Positions 18,070 to 28,346 are shown, counted from the stretch's first letter. The stretch is 64,000 nt of DNA from Saccharopolyspora rosea (GCF_025643595.1 NZ_CP102826.1:5642001-5706000); one strand, 5' to 3'. Notes: generated by a model not told the origin, from the sequence alone. Numbers and translations: made by a program.

Positions 18070-19625
18070 CGGGTCTCTCCCTGTCGGACGGATTCCAGGT
18101 GGGCGGCGACGGCTTCGCGCACCGCGCCGGAGCGGACCAGTTCCTCGGCAGCGGCGATCTCGGGCGCCACGTGCCGGTCGGGGCCGGGCCCGGGGACGCG
18201 GGTGCGCAGCAGGTCGCGGACGGCGGCGGTGGCCGGGGCGGGCTGCAGCGGGGCGCGCAGGTCGAGCGCCCGGGCGGCGGTGAGCAGCTCCACGGCGAGC
18301 ACGGTGACCAGCCCGTCGATGCCCCGGCGCAGCTTGCGGGCGGCGGACCAGCCCATCGAGACGTGGTCCTCCTGCATCGCGCTGGTCGGGATCGAGTCGA
18401 CCGACGCCGGGGAGGCCAGCCGCTTGAGCTCGCTGACGACGCCGGCCTGGGTGTAGTGGGCGATCATGTGCCCGGAGTCCACGCCGGGGTCGTCGGCGAG
18501 GAAGGCGGGCAGCCCGTGCGAGCGGGCGACGTCGAGCATCCGGTCGGTGCGCCGTTCGGCGATGCTCGCCACGTCGGCGAGCGGGATGGCCAGGAAGTCC
18601 AGCGCGTAGGCCACGGGGGCGCCGTGGAAGTTGCCGTTGGACTCGACGCGCCCGTCGTGGAGCACCACCGGGTTGTCGATGGCGGCGGCGAGTTCGCGGT
18701 CGGCCACCAGCCCGGCGTGCGCCACCGTGTCCCGCGCCCCGCCGTGCACCTGCGGCGAGCAGCGCAGCGAGTAGGCGTCCTGCACCCGCGGGCAGTCGGG
18801 TCCGCGGTGGCTGGCCACGATCTCCGAGTCCGCCAGCAGCGCGGCCATCCGCGCCGCGGAGGTCGCCTGCCCCGGGTGCGGGCGCAGCCGCTGGAGGTCG
18901 TCGGCGAAGACCCGGTCGGTGCCCAGCAGCGCCTCGACGCTCATCGCGGCGGTCACGTCGGCGACGTCGAGCAGGTCGGACAGGTCGCGCATCGCCAGCA
19001 CCAGCATGCCGAGCATGCCGTCGGTGCCGTTGGTCAGCGCCAGGCCCTCCTTCTCGGCGAGCACGACGGGTTCGATCCCGGCCTCGGCGAGGGCTTCGGC
19101 GGCGGGGCGGCGCTGCCCGGCGGGGTCGAAGACCTCGCCCTCGCCGGTGAGCGCGAGCGCGACGGCCGCCAGCGGGGCGAGGTCGCCGGAGCAGCCCAGC
19201 GACCCGTACTCGTGCACCACCGGCACGATGCCCGAGTTGAGCAGCGCGGCCAGGGCGTGCGCGGTCTCCGGGCGGACACCGGTGCGCCCGGTCGCGACGG
19301 TGTGCAGCCGCAGCAGCATCAGCGCGCGCACCACCTCGGGTTCGACGGGGGCGCCGGCGCCCGCCGCGTGCGAGCGGACGAACGACCGCTGCAGCGCGGT
19401 GCGCCGGTCGGCGGGGATGTGCCGGATCGCCAGGGCGCCGAACCCGGTGGACACCCCGTAGGTGGGGCTCTGTTCGGCCGCGAGGGCGTCGATGTGCTTG
19501 CGGGTGGCGGCGATGCCCTGTTCGGCGAGCGAGGTGAGCTCCACCCGAGCCCCACCCCGTGCGACCTCGACCACCTGACCGCAGGTCAGCGGCTCGGGGC
19601 CGATCTTGTGCGCGTTGTCCTGCAT
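18066..19625 (-). CDS. hutH: histidine ammonia-lyase
   Basis: This enzyme of about 519 residues deaminates L-histidine to urocanate, opening the hut pathway. ATG 19625 ([17 protein letters not shown]) is preferred. A 24-codon longer frame would begin in the promoter/operator region. Recognisable motifs are [36 protein letters not shown], the [12 protein letters not shown] stretch and [15 protein letters not shown]. The MIO prosthetic group is expected from the triad before DLAP. Here the triad is Cys-Ser-Gly rather than the usual Ala-Ser-Gly. The gene diverges from an iclR gene, with a 20-bp palindrome between them, so it is probably controlled by that IclR protein. Confidence 0.95.
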   Translation of the reverse strand: MQDNAHKIGPEPLTCGQVVEVARGGARVELTSLAEQGIAATRKHIDALAAEQSPTYGVSTGFGALAIRHIPADRRTALQRSFVRSHAAGAGAPVEPEVVRALMLLRLHTVATGRTGVRPETAHALAALLNSGIVPVVHEYGSLGCSGDLAPLAAVALALTGEGEVFDPAGQRRPAAEALAEAGIEPVVLAEKEGLALTNGTDGMLGMLVLAMRDLSDLLDVADVTAAMSVEALLGTDRVFADDLQRLRPHPGQATSAARMAALLADSEIVASHRGPDCPRVQDAYSLRCSPQVHGGARDTVAHAGLVADRELAAAIDNPVVLHDGRVESNGNFHGAPVAYALDFLAIPLADVASIAERRTDRMLDVARSHGLPAFLADDPGVDSGHMIAHYTQAGVVSELKRLASPASVDSIPTSAMQEDHVSMGWSAARKLRRGIDGLVTVLAVELLTAARALDLRAPLQPAPATAAVRDLLRTRVPGPGPDRHVAPEIAAAEELVRSGAVREAVAAHLESVRQGETR

Positions 19626-19677
19626 GTCTCCATGACAGCCCGGCGGACCCGGCGGCAGAAGCCCGGTTAGGCTGACG

Positions 19678-19697
19678 TTGTCTGAGATCCCAGACAA
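19678..19697. promoter_or_regulatory. palindromic operator between hutH and iclR
   Basis: TTGTCTG (19678-19684) and CAGACAA (19691-19697) are perfect inverted arms around AGATCC, giving an almost complete 20-bp palindrome. It lies in the 86-nt divergent gap. It overlaps the expected transcription start of iclR: a TAGGCT -10 box is at 19668-19673, and GGGGAGG precedes ATG 19712. It is the likely IclR binding site controlling both hutH and iclR. Confidence 0.75.
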
Positions 19698-19711
19698 GGG
19701 GAGGTGGCGGC

Positions 19712-20488
19712 ATGGGCGGCAGCAGCGACGTCCCCGCGTTGCGGCGGGGGCTGGCGGTCCTCGGGGTGCTCGCCGGGCGTGCCGGACCGGTGTCGGCCGG
19801 GGTGATCGCCCGCGAGCTCGGACTGCCCCGCTCGACGACGTACCACCTGCTGTCCGAGCTGGTCGCGGCCGGTTTCGTCACGCACCTGCCGGAGGAGCGC
19901 CGCTACGGGCTCGGGGTGGCCGCGTTCGAGCTGGGCTCGGCGTACCTGCGGCACGACCCGCTGGAGCGGCTGGCCGGTCCGCTGCTGCGCAGGCTCGTCG
20001 ACGACGTCGGGCACAACGCGCACCTGGGCGTGCTGCACGGCGGCGAGTCGCTGTACCTGGTCAAGGAACGCCCGTCGCAGCCGCAGACCCTGGTCACCGA
20101 CGTCGGCGTGCGGCTGCCCGCGCAGCTGACCGCCTCCGGCCGGGCGATGCTGGCGCACCTGCCCGCCGCGCACGTCCGCGCGGTGCTGCCGTCCAGCGAG
20201 AAGTTCCTCCGGCGCACCGACCGCGGACCGCGCAACCTGCCGGAGCTGCGCCGCCTGCTCGGCGAGGAACGCCGGCGCGGCTGGGCGGTCGAGGACGGCC
20301 TGGTGACGGCCGGGTTCGCCTCGGTGGCGTGCGCGGTCTTCGACCACGGGTCGCGGCCGATCGCGGCCATCAGCGTCACCTTCCGCCACGTCTGCGACCA
20401 GCCGTGCGACCGGACGTGGCCGGACCTGGCCGACCAGGTCCGGCGCACGGCGGCCGAACTCACCGCCCGCATCGACGGCCGACCGTGA
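19712..20488 (+). CDS. IclR-family regulator, probable hut repressor
   Basis: This 258-residue IclR-family protein starts at ATG 19712 after AAGGGGAGG. The N-terminal winged helix reads [17 protein letters not shown], then [20 protein letters not shown]. The effector domain follows ([69 protein letters not shown]). It is divergent from hutH, with a palindrome in the shared gap. Control of histidine utilisation by urocanate or histidine is therefore the natural reading. HutC-type GntR repressors do this in proteobacteria, so this would be a different regulator for the same pathway. The family is certain; the regulon is inferred from position. Confidence 0.93.
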   Translation: MGGSSDVPALRRGLAVLGVLAGRAGPVSAGVIARELGLPRSTTYHLLSELVAAGFVTHLPEERRYGLGVAAFELGSAYLRHDPLERLAGPLLRRLVDDVGHNAHLGVLHGGESLYLVKERPSQPQTLVTDVGVRLPAQLTASGRAMLAHLPAAHVRAVLPSSEKFLRRTDRGPRNLPELRRLLGEERRRGWAVEDGLVTAGFASVACAVFDHGSRPIAAISVTFRHVCDQPCDRTWPDLADQVRRTAAELTARIDGRP

Positions 20489-20504
20489 CGCGCGGTCCGG
20501 CGGG

Positions 20505-21386
20505 TCAGCGACCGAGCGAGGCGACGAACTCCTTGGCGAGGTCGGCCGGGTTGGCCTTGTCGGCCTCCAGCCGCCGGTCGAGTTCGGTGAGCCGGTCGGT
20601 GGTCAGCGCCCGCGACACCCGGTTGAGCACGGCCACCTGCTGCGGGCTGAGCTGGCCGTCGTGCACCAGCGGGACGACGTTCTGCGCGGGGAACATGTGC
20701 TTGGGGTCGGCGAGCTTGACCAGGTGGTGGGCGGGGATGTCCGAGGACGTGGTGAACAGGTTCGCCACCTGGACCTGGCCGCCGGTGAGCGCGTCGACGG
20801 TCACGGTCCCCGCCTCGATGCTGCGGATCTCGGCGAACCGGCACCCGTAGTCCTGCGCGATCTTGGCCTCCCACCGGGTCTTCCACTCCGCGGGGGCGCC
20901 GAGCACGAACTGGCCGCAGCGCGGCCCGAGGTCGGCCATGGACCGCACGCCGCTCGCCGCGGTCTCGGCGGTGACGGTGAGCACGTCGGAGTCCTCGGCG
21001 GGTGCGGGGTCCAGCAGCTTCAGCCCGCGCGGGAGCACCTGTCCCAGCCGGTCGTAGACCTGCCCGCTCTCGGTGGCGGTCGACGACGGGTCGAGGTGCT
21101 GGAGCAGGTTCCCGGTGTAGTCCGGGATCACCGCGAGTTCCCCGTCCTGCACCGCCTTGACGTAGAACTCGCGGGCGCCGATGCGCGGCCGGGTCTGGAC
21201 GTCGGCGCCGGTGGTGCGCAACGCCTCGGCGTAGATCTGCATCAGCAGTTCGCTCTCGGCGAAGTCGGCCGAGCCGACGACCAGGGTGCCGTGCTGGTTC
21301 CCGTTGGCCTGCAACGGGTCCTGCGAGCCGCAGCCGGACACCAGCAGCAGGACGAGCGCCGCAGCGCAGCCGAGCAACCGCCTCAT
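20505..21386 (-). CDS. glycine betaine/choline-type ABC transporter substrate-binding lipoprotein
   Basis: This 293-residue OpuAC/OsmF-family solute-binding lipoprotein is exported and lipid-anchored. The start ATG 21386 overlaps the upstream permease stop (ATGA). MRRLLGCAAALVLLLVSGCGSQ contains the lipobox VSGC, cleaved before Cys20. The mature domain shows GTLVVGSADFAESELLMQIY, RIGAREFYVKAVQDGELAVI, PDYTGNLLQHLDP and LTTDRLTELDRRLEADK, which are typical of OsmX/OpuC receptors. It is the last gene of an ATPase-permease-permease-receptor operon. The ligand could be glycine betaine, choline, carnitine or ergothioneine; the aromatic cage cannot be judged by eye. Confidence 0.92.
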   Translation of the reverse strand: MRRLLGCAAALVLLLVSGCGSQDPLQANGNQHGTLVVGSADFAESELLMQIYAEALRTTGADVQTRPRIGAREFYVKAVQDGELAVIPDYTGNLLQHLDPSSTATESGQVYDRLGQVLPRGLKLLDPAPAEDSDVLTVTAETAASGVRSMADLGPRCGQFVLGAPAEWKTRWEAKIAQDYGCRFAEIRSIEAGTVTVDALTGGQVQVANLFTTSSDIPAHHLVKLADPKHMFPAQNVVPLVHDGQLSPQQVAVLNRVSRALTTDRLTELDRRLEADKANPADLAKEFVASLGR

Positions 21387-22066
21387 CGTTTTCCTCCTCG
21401 TCGGCCGGCCAGCACCAGTCCGCGCGGCACGAGCATCCGCGTCGCCGCGGCCAGCACCAGGTCGAGCAGCACGGCCAGCACCGCGATGGCGATCGCGGCC
21501 GAGGCCATCTGCGCGTAGTCGCTGATCTTCAACCCGTCCAGCAGGATCCGCCCGAGGCCGCCCAACCCGACGTAGGCGGCGACCGCGGCGGTGGCCACGA
21601 CCTGCAACATCGCGCTGCGGATCCCGCCGAGCACCAGCGGCAGCGCGGTGGGCAGTTCGACCTGCCACAACCGCTGCCGCGAGGTCATGCCCATGCTTCG
21701 CGCCGCGTCCACCGCGTCCGGCGGGGCGTTGCGGACGCCGGAGTAGGCGCCGGACAGGATCGCCGGGACCGCGAGCACCACCAGCCCGGCCAGGGCGGGC
21801 GCCTCACCGAGTCCCAGCCCGAGCACCAGCAGCGTCACCAGGCCGAGCGTGGGCAGCGCCCGCATCGCGTTGCCCGCGCCGACCACGAACACCGCCCCGC
21901 GCCCGGTGTGTCCGATGTAGACACCGAGCGGGACGGCGAGCAGCGCGGCCACCCCGACCGCGACGACGCAGTAGTACAGGTGCAGCAGCGTCTGCGCGGC
22001 GATCCCGTCCGGGCCGACCCAATGCGCCGGATCGGTCAGCCACCCGACCACCTTCCCGATCAGCAC
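21383..22066 (-). CDS. ABC transporter permease (OpuC/ProW type), second
   Basis: This 227-residue inner-membrane permease has five to six hydrophobic segments. It starts at GTG 22066, 13 nt after the stop of the first permease, and overlaps the receptor gene by 4 nt. The family signature loop is visible as EAPALAGLVVLAVPAILSGA followed by DAVDAARSMGMTSRQRLWQV-type EAA motif and ELPTALPLVLGGIRSAMLQV. Two separate permeases are normal for OpuC/OsmU-type quaternary amine transporters and would form a heterodimer. Confidence 0.9.
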   Translation of the reverse strand: MLIGKVVGWLTDPAHWVGPDGIAAQTLLHLYYCVVAVGVAALLAVPLGVYIGHTGRGAVFVVGAGNAMRALPTLGLVTLLVLGLGLGEAPALAGLVVLAVPAILSGAYSGVRNAPPDAVDAARSMGMTSRQRLWQVELPTALPLVLGGIRSAMLQVVATAAVAAYVGLGGLGRILLDGLKISDYAQMASAAIAIAVLAVLLDLVLAAATRMLVPRGLVLAGRRGGKR

Positions 22067-22079
22067 GAGCCCACTCCCC

Positions 22080-22735
22080 TCACCGCGCCGCCCGCGTCCA
22101 CGGGGTCAGCACCCGCCACAGCGCCACCAGGGCCAGGTCCACCACCAGGGCCAGCAGCAGCGTCAGCGCGATGCCGACGACGATCTGGGCCACGTAGTCG
22201 CGCTGGAACCCGTCGGTGAACAACCGGCCCAGACCGCCGATGCCGACCAGCGCTCCGACGCTGACCAGGCTGATGTTGCTGACCGAGGCGACCCGCACGG
22301 CCCCCGCCAGCACCGGCACCGCCAGCGGCAGTTCCACGGCCGCGAACCGGTGGCCCGGCCGGTAGCCCATCGCGGTGGCCGCGGCGACGACGTGCCCCGG
22401 CACCGACTCCAGCGCGTCGACCACGGGACGCACCAGCAGCGCGGCGGTGTAGAGCGTCAACGCGATCACCACGTTCACCGGCGACAGCAGCGGGGTGCCC
22501 AGCAGACCGGGGATGAGCACGAACAGCGCCAGCGACGGGATCGTGTACAGCGCGTTCGCCGCGCCCTGGACCGCGGCCCGCAGCCACCGCACCCGCTGCG
22601 CGAGCCGCCCCAGCGGCAGCGCCAGGACGAACCCGAACACCAGCGGCAGCAGCGCCAGGTACGCGTGTTCGGCGAGCTGGCCGAGCACGAGTTCCCGGTT
22701 GCTCGGACTGGCGAAGTAGCCGACGAGGTCGTTGA

Positions 22736-22739
<4 letters not shown>
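22080..22739 (-). CDS. ABC transporter permease (OpuC/ProW type), first
   Basis: This 219-residue membrane protein starts at GTG 22739 (MINDLVGYFASPSNRELVL) and overlaps the ATPase gene by 4 nt. Hydrophobic segments include LALLPLVFGFVLALPLG, LYTIPSLALFVLIPGLLG and VNVVIALTLYTAALLV. The EAA-type coupling loop is VVAAATAMGYRPGHRFAAVE followed by LPLAVPVLAGAVRVASVSNI. The longer open frame upstream is only a shadow of the ATPase gene. It is the partner of the second permease in a quaternary-amine-type importer. Confidence 0.9.
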
Positions 22740-23833
<1,094 letters not shown>

Positions 23834-24037
23834 CCGAGCCCCCCTCACGCATCGCTGCCCCGGCGTCGACGCACCGGGCCTCCCCCGAACCCGGCCGACC
23901 CTAACTCGATCGGCCGACAGCTGCGATCGACCGCAACCGACGCGTGACCTCCCGGGTGCCGGACGACCAGCGCTCTCCCAGCCGCTGGGAAGATCACCGG
24001 GGCAGCCCCGCACGCACGCCGTAAGCTGAAGGATCCG

Positions 24038-25570
24038 ATGAACGCGCACTCCCACTCCGCCGAGCTGATCGAAACCGTGCACGCACGGCTCACCGACGCG
24101 GGTGTCCTCGCCCGCCGGCTCCGCGAGGTCCTCGCGCTGCTGGCCGAGGGGCCGCACCCGCTCGACGAACTCATCCGGCGCACGGCGGTGCCCCGGCGCA
24201 CGGTCGAGGACCTGCTCGCCGCCGCGGGCCCGGACGTCACCGCCGACCGGGAAGGCCACCGGCTCGCCCCGCATTCCCGGGACCGCTACCGGGAGCGCTT
24301 CGGGCTCGACGAGCTGACCGCGCCCGCGCGGCGGCTGGAGCACCTGGAGCTGCTGCGCGGGTTCGTCGCCGGCGGTCCCGAACCGCGCACCGCGCTGGAC
24401 CACGTGACGGCGACCCCGGAAACCGTCCTGCACCGCGCCGAGTGGCTGCGGGACAACTACGACATGCCCGGCGCCCGCCTGCTGTGCCTCGGCGACCACG
24501 ACCTGACGTCGCTGGCCGTCGGCCTGCTGTGCCCGGAGGCGTCGATCACCGTCGTCGACGTCGACGACCGGATCCTGCGGCACATCGACACCGTCGCCGC
24601 CGAACACGGCCTGCCGGTGCGCACCCTGCACGCCGACCTGCGGTTCGGGGTGCCGCCCGTGCTGGAGTCGTGGGCCGACGTGGTGTTCACCGACCCGCCG
24701 TACACCCCGGAGGGCATCGGGCTGTTCGCCACCCGCGCCGCCGAATGCCTCGCCGGCGCCAACAGCCGGGTGCTCATCGCCTACGGGTTCAGCGCCCGCA
24801 CCCCCGCGCTCGGCCACAAGGTGCAGCAGGAGCTGCTGCGGCTGGGCATGGTGTTCGAGGCGATCCTGCCGGACTTCCACCGGTACGAGGGAGCGCAGGC
24901 GATCGGCAGCGCCAGCGACCTGTACGTCTGCCAGCCCACCGCGCACACCCGCAAGCTGGCGCTGCGGCAGGCGCCGGGCATCTACACCCACGGCCCGCAG
25001 TCGGTGGAAGCCCTGGCGGAGTCCGCGCCGCCGGAGTTCCTGCGCGCGATCGGCGACCACCTCGACGTCCCGGTCCCGGCGCTGCACGACCCCGGCTGGT
25101 CGCGTCCGGTCCGCGCCGCCCAGGACGTGCCGGTGTACGACCTGCGCGCCGACCCGGGCAGCTGGCTGCTCCGGATGCTGCTGGCGTGCAACGCCTCCCG
25201 CGCGGCGTTCCTCGTCGACAACAACCACCCCGACACCACCAGCGAGAACGCCCAGCGCGCCCTGGCGGACCTGCTCGCCGCCAAGTACGCCCTGCGGCTG
25301 CACCGCAGCACCCCGGACGCCGAGCACGCGCTCGTCGTCGCCGACGCGGTGCACGCCGCGTCCACGGCCCGCCACCTGCTGGAGCGCGCGCACGGCAAGG
25401 TCGGCAACGTCTGGCGCGAGGCGCTCATCGCCGAGTCCGGCGACCGGCTGACCAAGCGCCAGGCGCGGGCCCGCGTCGACGAGCTCGCCCCGCACCCGGA
25501 CGACCTCGACCTCCGCCTGATCGACCTCCCCCGGCACCGCATCGCGGACCTGCTGCGCGCGGCCGGCTGA
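24038..25570 (+). CDS. BpsA-like aminopropyltransferase (branched polyamine synthase family)
   Basis: This 510-residue protein resembles the N4-bis(aminopropyl)spermidine synthase family (BpsA, formerly DUF43). That family uses decarboxylated S-adenosylmethionine to make branched polyamines in thermophiles. An N-terminal winged-helix segment (LREVLALLAEGPHPLDELIR) precedes the Rossmann-like core. The core contains LLCLGDHDLTSLAVGLL near residue 150 and the active-site VVFTDPPYTPEGIGLF near residue 215. About 190 residues follow the catalytic part (from LRQAPGIYTHGPQ onward), including VPVYDLRADPGSWLLRMLLA and FLVDNNHPDTTSENAQRALA. A TAAGCT box ends ten bases before ATG 24038. Whether it makes polyamines in an actinomycete is unproven; an N6A or other methyltransferase is the alternative. 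Confidence 0.82.
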   Translation: MNAHSHSAELIETVHARLTDAGVLARRLREVLALLAEGPHPLDELIRRTAVPRRTVEDLLAAAGPDVTADREGHRLAPHSRDRYRERFGLDELTAPARRLEHLELLRGFVAGGPEPRTALDHVTATPETVLHRAEWLRDNYDMPGARLLCLGDHDLTSLAVGLLCPEASITVVDVDDRILRHIDTVAAEHGLPVRTLHADLRFGVPPVLESWADVVFTDPPYTPEGIGLFATRAAECLAGANSRVLIAYGFSARTPALGHKVQQELLRLGMVFEAILPDFHRYEGAQAIGSASDLYVCQPTAHTRKLALRQAPGIYTHGPQSVEALAESAPPEFLRAIGDHLDVPVPALHDPGWSRPVRAAQDVPVYDLRADPGSWLLRMLLACNASRAAFLVDNNHPDTTSENAQRALADLLAAKYALRLHRSTPDAEHALVVADAVHAASTARHLLERAHGKVGNVWREALIAESGDRLTKRQARARVDELAPHPDDLDLRLIDLPRHRIADLLRAAG

Positions 25571-25645
25571 CGGCGGCCGTCTTCGACCACGCACCGGAGG
25601 AGGCGCGCGCACGCCGCTGCTCCGGTGGAGTTCGCAGACGGGCTC

Positions 25646-28081
25646 CTACACCCCGGGAACGGCGATCGGGCCGCGGGCCAGCAGCGCCCGGAAGTCCCGG
25701 GCCGGGATGGCCCGGGAGAACAGCCAGCCCTGGTAGGCGTCCACCCCGACACCGGACAGCACGTGGAACTGGGTGGCGGTCTCCACGCCCTCGGCGACGC
25801 ACTGGCGGCCCATCGCCCGCGCCATGTCCACCACCGCCCGGGCGACCGCGAAGTCCGAGGCGTCCCCGCCGACGCCGGACACGAACCGCCGGTCGACCTT
25901 GATGATCTGGGCGGGCAGGTCCTTCAGCCGCGCCAGCGAGGAATAACCGGTGCCGAAGTCGTCGACGGCGAACCGCACCCCGCGTCCCACCAGGTCGGCC
26001 ATCTCGTGCCGCTGCCGGGACGGCAGGTCGACCAGCGCGGTCTCCACGAGTTCCAGGATCACCCGGTCCCAGGAGATCCCGCTGTCCGCGACGATGTCGG
26101 CGACCGCGTCGACGAAGTCGGGCACCCCCGGCACCAGCCCGGCCAGGTTCACCGCGACCCCCACCGGTTGCCCGCCGCTCACCGGCCACCGCACCGCCTC
26201 CCGCAGCGCGGTGCGCAGCACCCAGCGGTCCAGCTCGCGCAGCAGGTCGCCCTGCTCGGCGACCGGCAGGAACGCGTCCGGCCCGAGCAGTCCGCGCTCC
26301 GGGTGCGGCCAGCGCACCAGCGCCTCGGCGGTCAGGACCGTCCCGTCCGCGCCCACCACCGGCTGGTAGTACAGCCGGAGCCCGTCGTTGTTCAACGCCT
26401 CCCGCAGCTGGCCCTCCAACTGCAACTGGCGGTCCGCGGAGGCCATCAGCGCCGGGCTGGCCAGCGACACCTTGCCGTTGCCGCGGCGTTTGGCCTCGAA
26501 CATCGCCGCGTCGGCGAAGCGCAGCAGGTCCTCCCCGCCCACGCTGCTGCCGTTGGGCACCGCGGCACCGATCGACGCGGACACCCGGATCAGCTGCCCG
26601 TGCACCGGGACGGCGGTGCGCAGCAGCGCCGACACCCGGGTGGCCAGCGAGTCCAGCCCGCCCACCGCGTCGATGTCCGAGCAGATGATCAGGAACTCGT
26701 CGCCGGACAACCGGGCGGGCGTGCACCCCTCCGGCAACCCGCCCTCCAGGCGCCGGGCCAACGCGACGAGCAGCTCGTCCCCGGCGTCGTGGCCGAGCGA
26801 GTCGTTGACGCGCTTGAAGTTGTCGATGTCGCAGAACAGCACGGCGATCCGGTCCGAGTCGGCCCGCCCGAGCATCCGGCCGAGCAGGTCCTTGACCGCG
26901 GCCCGGTTGGGCAGCCCGGTCAGGTCGTCGTGGGTGGCCTGGTAGCGCAGCGCCTCGGCGGCCCGCCGCCGCTCGGTGATGTCCTGGAACACCACCAACC
27001 AGAACCGCGTCCCGTCGTCCTGCACCGACGGCGCCACGTGCAGTTCGCAGTAGACCGGCTCGCCGTCCGAGCGCAGCAGCACCCGCTGCGGCACCCGGCC
27101 GCGCACCGACACCCGCTCCCCGGGCAGCGGCAGCCCCACGTCCGGCTCGTCGGAGTGCGTGATGTCCCGGACCTCCATGCCGCGCAGCTGCGACAACCGG
27201 TAGCCGAGCAGGTCGCACAACGCGTCGTTGGCGTCGACCAGCCGCTCGTGCGGGTCGAACAGCCCGATCCCGACCGGGGTGATGCTGACCAGGTCGGTGA
27301 ACCGCTGGGTCGTCCGCTCCATCCGGGTCCGCGCGGCCCGCTGCTCGGTGACGTCCTGCACGGTGCCCTGCAACCGCACGATCCGCCCGGACCGGTCGTG
27401 CTCGGCGCGCCCGGTGCACAGGTAGACCCGGGTGCCCGTGAGGTCGCGGAGTTCGGCCTCCAGCAGCTCTTCCGGGGCTGTGGCGAGCAGTTTGTCGTAG
27501 AACTCTTGCGCCTTGGCCCGGTCTTCCGGGTAGGTCGCCGCGACCAGGGATCCGACGTCGGCGGCGTACTCGGCGTCGGAGCGGCCCAGGAACTCGGCCA
27601 GCACGGGGCTGCGGTAGAACTCGCCGGTCTCCGGGTAGTAGGCCCAGCTGCCCACGTGCGCGATCCGCTGCGCCTCGATGAGCAGGCGGCGTTCGTCCTC
27701 GGAGCCGCGGCTGGCCGCCGAGAGCGGTTCGGTGGCGGCGACCTCGGAGAGGTCGGCCAGCACGGTGATCCGCAGCCGCTCGTCGTCCGGACAGGACCAG
27801 CTCAGCGGCCGCACCGGCACCGGTCCGCCGGGGGTGCGCAGCACCCACGCCGAACCGCGCCGCACCACCAGCTCGGACAGCCGCCGCCCGACCAGCGCAG
27901 CGGCGGAGTCGGCGCCGGCCAACCGCACGGCCTGCTCGGTGGCCCGCACGACGCGACCGTCCGAGGCGGTCAGCAGGGCAGGGGCGTCCGGCAGCGGGAC
28001 CGGTGACCGGGCACGGCCGTCACGGGGCGCCACGTCGAGCACCCGGGACACCCGTCCGGTCCTGTCGCTCCGCTCGGTCAA
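25646..28081 (-). CDS. PAS-GGDEF-EAL cyclic-di-GMP turnover protein
   Basis: This protein of about 811 residues is predicted to make and/or degrade cyclic di-GMP. TTG 28081 is preferred (AGGAGGGG five bases upstream); GTG 28087 is possible. PAS-like sensor segments come first (LLTASDGRVVRATEQAVRLA; HVGSWAYYPETGEFYRSPVL; ITPVGIGLFDPHERLVDAND), each followed by PAC-type sequence. The GGDEF domain has a first-glycine replacement (ARLSGDEFLIICSD) and no RxxD inhibitory site just before it. The EAL domain looks complete: LTAEALVRWPHPERG, VAVNLAGLVPG, LELVETALVDL, DDFGTGYSSLARLKDLPAQI, KVDRRFV and EGVETATQ. No membrane segment is visible, so it is a cytosolic sensor. It stands alone. Confidence 0.93.
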   Translation of the reverse strand: MTERSDRTGRVSRVLDVAPRDGRARSPVPLPDAPALLTASDGRVVRATEQAVRLAGADSAAALVGRRLSELVVRRGSAWVLRTPGGPVPVRPLSWSCPDDERLRITVLADLSEVAATEPLSAASRGSEDERRLLIEAQRIAHVGSWAYYPETGEFYRSPVLAEFLGRSDAEYAADVGSLVAATYPEDRAKAQEFYDKLLATAPEELLEAELRDLTGTRVYLCTGRAEHDRSGRIVRLQGTVQDVTEQRAARTRMERTTQRFTDLVSITPVGIGLFDPHERLVDANDALCDLLGYRLSQLRGMEVRDITHSDEPDVGLPLPGERVSVRGRVPQRVLLRSDGEPVYCELHVAPSVQDDGTRFWLVVFQDITERRRAAEALRYQATHDDLTGLPNRAAVKDLLGRMLGRADSDRIAVLFCDIDNFKRVNDSLGHDAGDELLVALARRLEGGLPEGCTPARLSGDEFLIICSDIDAVGGLDSLATRVSALLRTAVPVHGQLIRVSASIGAAVPNGSSVGGEDLLRFADAAMFEAKRRGNGKVSLASPALMASADRQLQLEGQLREALNNDGLRLYYQPVVGADGTVLTAEALVRWPHPERGLLGPDAFLPVAEQGDLLRELDRWVLRTALREAVRWPVSGGQPVGVAVNLAGLVPGVPDFVDAVADIVADSGISWDRVILELVETALVDLPSRQRHEMADLVGRGVRFAVDDFGTGYSSLARLKDLPAQIIKVDRRFVSGVGGDASDFAVARAVVDMARAMGRQCVAEGVETATQFHVLSGVGVDAYQGWLFSRAIPARDFRALLARGPIAVPGV

Positions 28082-28306
28082 CAGCACCCCTCCTGCGTAG
28101 CGGCCGCGTCGCACTGGCACACCAGCTTCGATCCCCCAGCACGCCGCGAGTGACCGGCAACACAGCGAGCTTGCGCGGGTGACCTTACCCGGCTCGTACC
28201 GGTGACGACGGCGCGGTTCGGTCGCCAGGTGTGCGTCCTGTCGAGGTGACGACCGCTACACACCATCATGACGCGGTTCGCGGGAGAACCGTTGCCGGGT
28301 GCACGC

Positions 28307-28346
28307 AAAAGGCCGGGGACCCCGTCCCGGTGAGGGGTCCCCGGCC
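28307..28346 (-). terminator. intrinsic terminator of the malic enzyme gene
   Basis: GGCCGGGGACCCC (28311-28323) pairs with GGGGTCCCCGGCC (28334-28346). On the minus strand the hairpin is followed by TTTTGC. It lies 25 nt beyond the malic enzyme stop. Confidence 0.9.

Noticed and set aside
16414..19881. A 1155-codon minus-strand frame that could be read as a fusion upstream of HutU
   Set aside because: Only the last 551 codons resemble a protein (HutU). The rest is an out-of-frame reading of hutH, and a ribosome-binding site precedes ATG 18069.
26695..26712. Degenerate GGDEF (SGDEF) taken as proof of an inactive cyclase
   Set aside because: Ser or Ala at the first position is tolerated in several active cyclases, so inactivity cannot be concluded from sequence.
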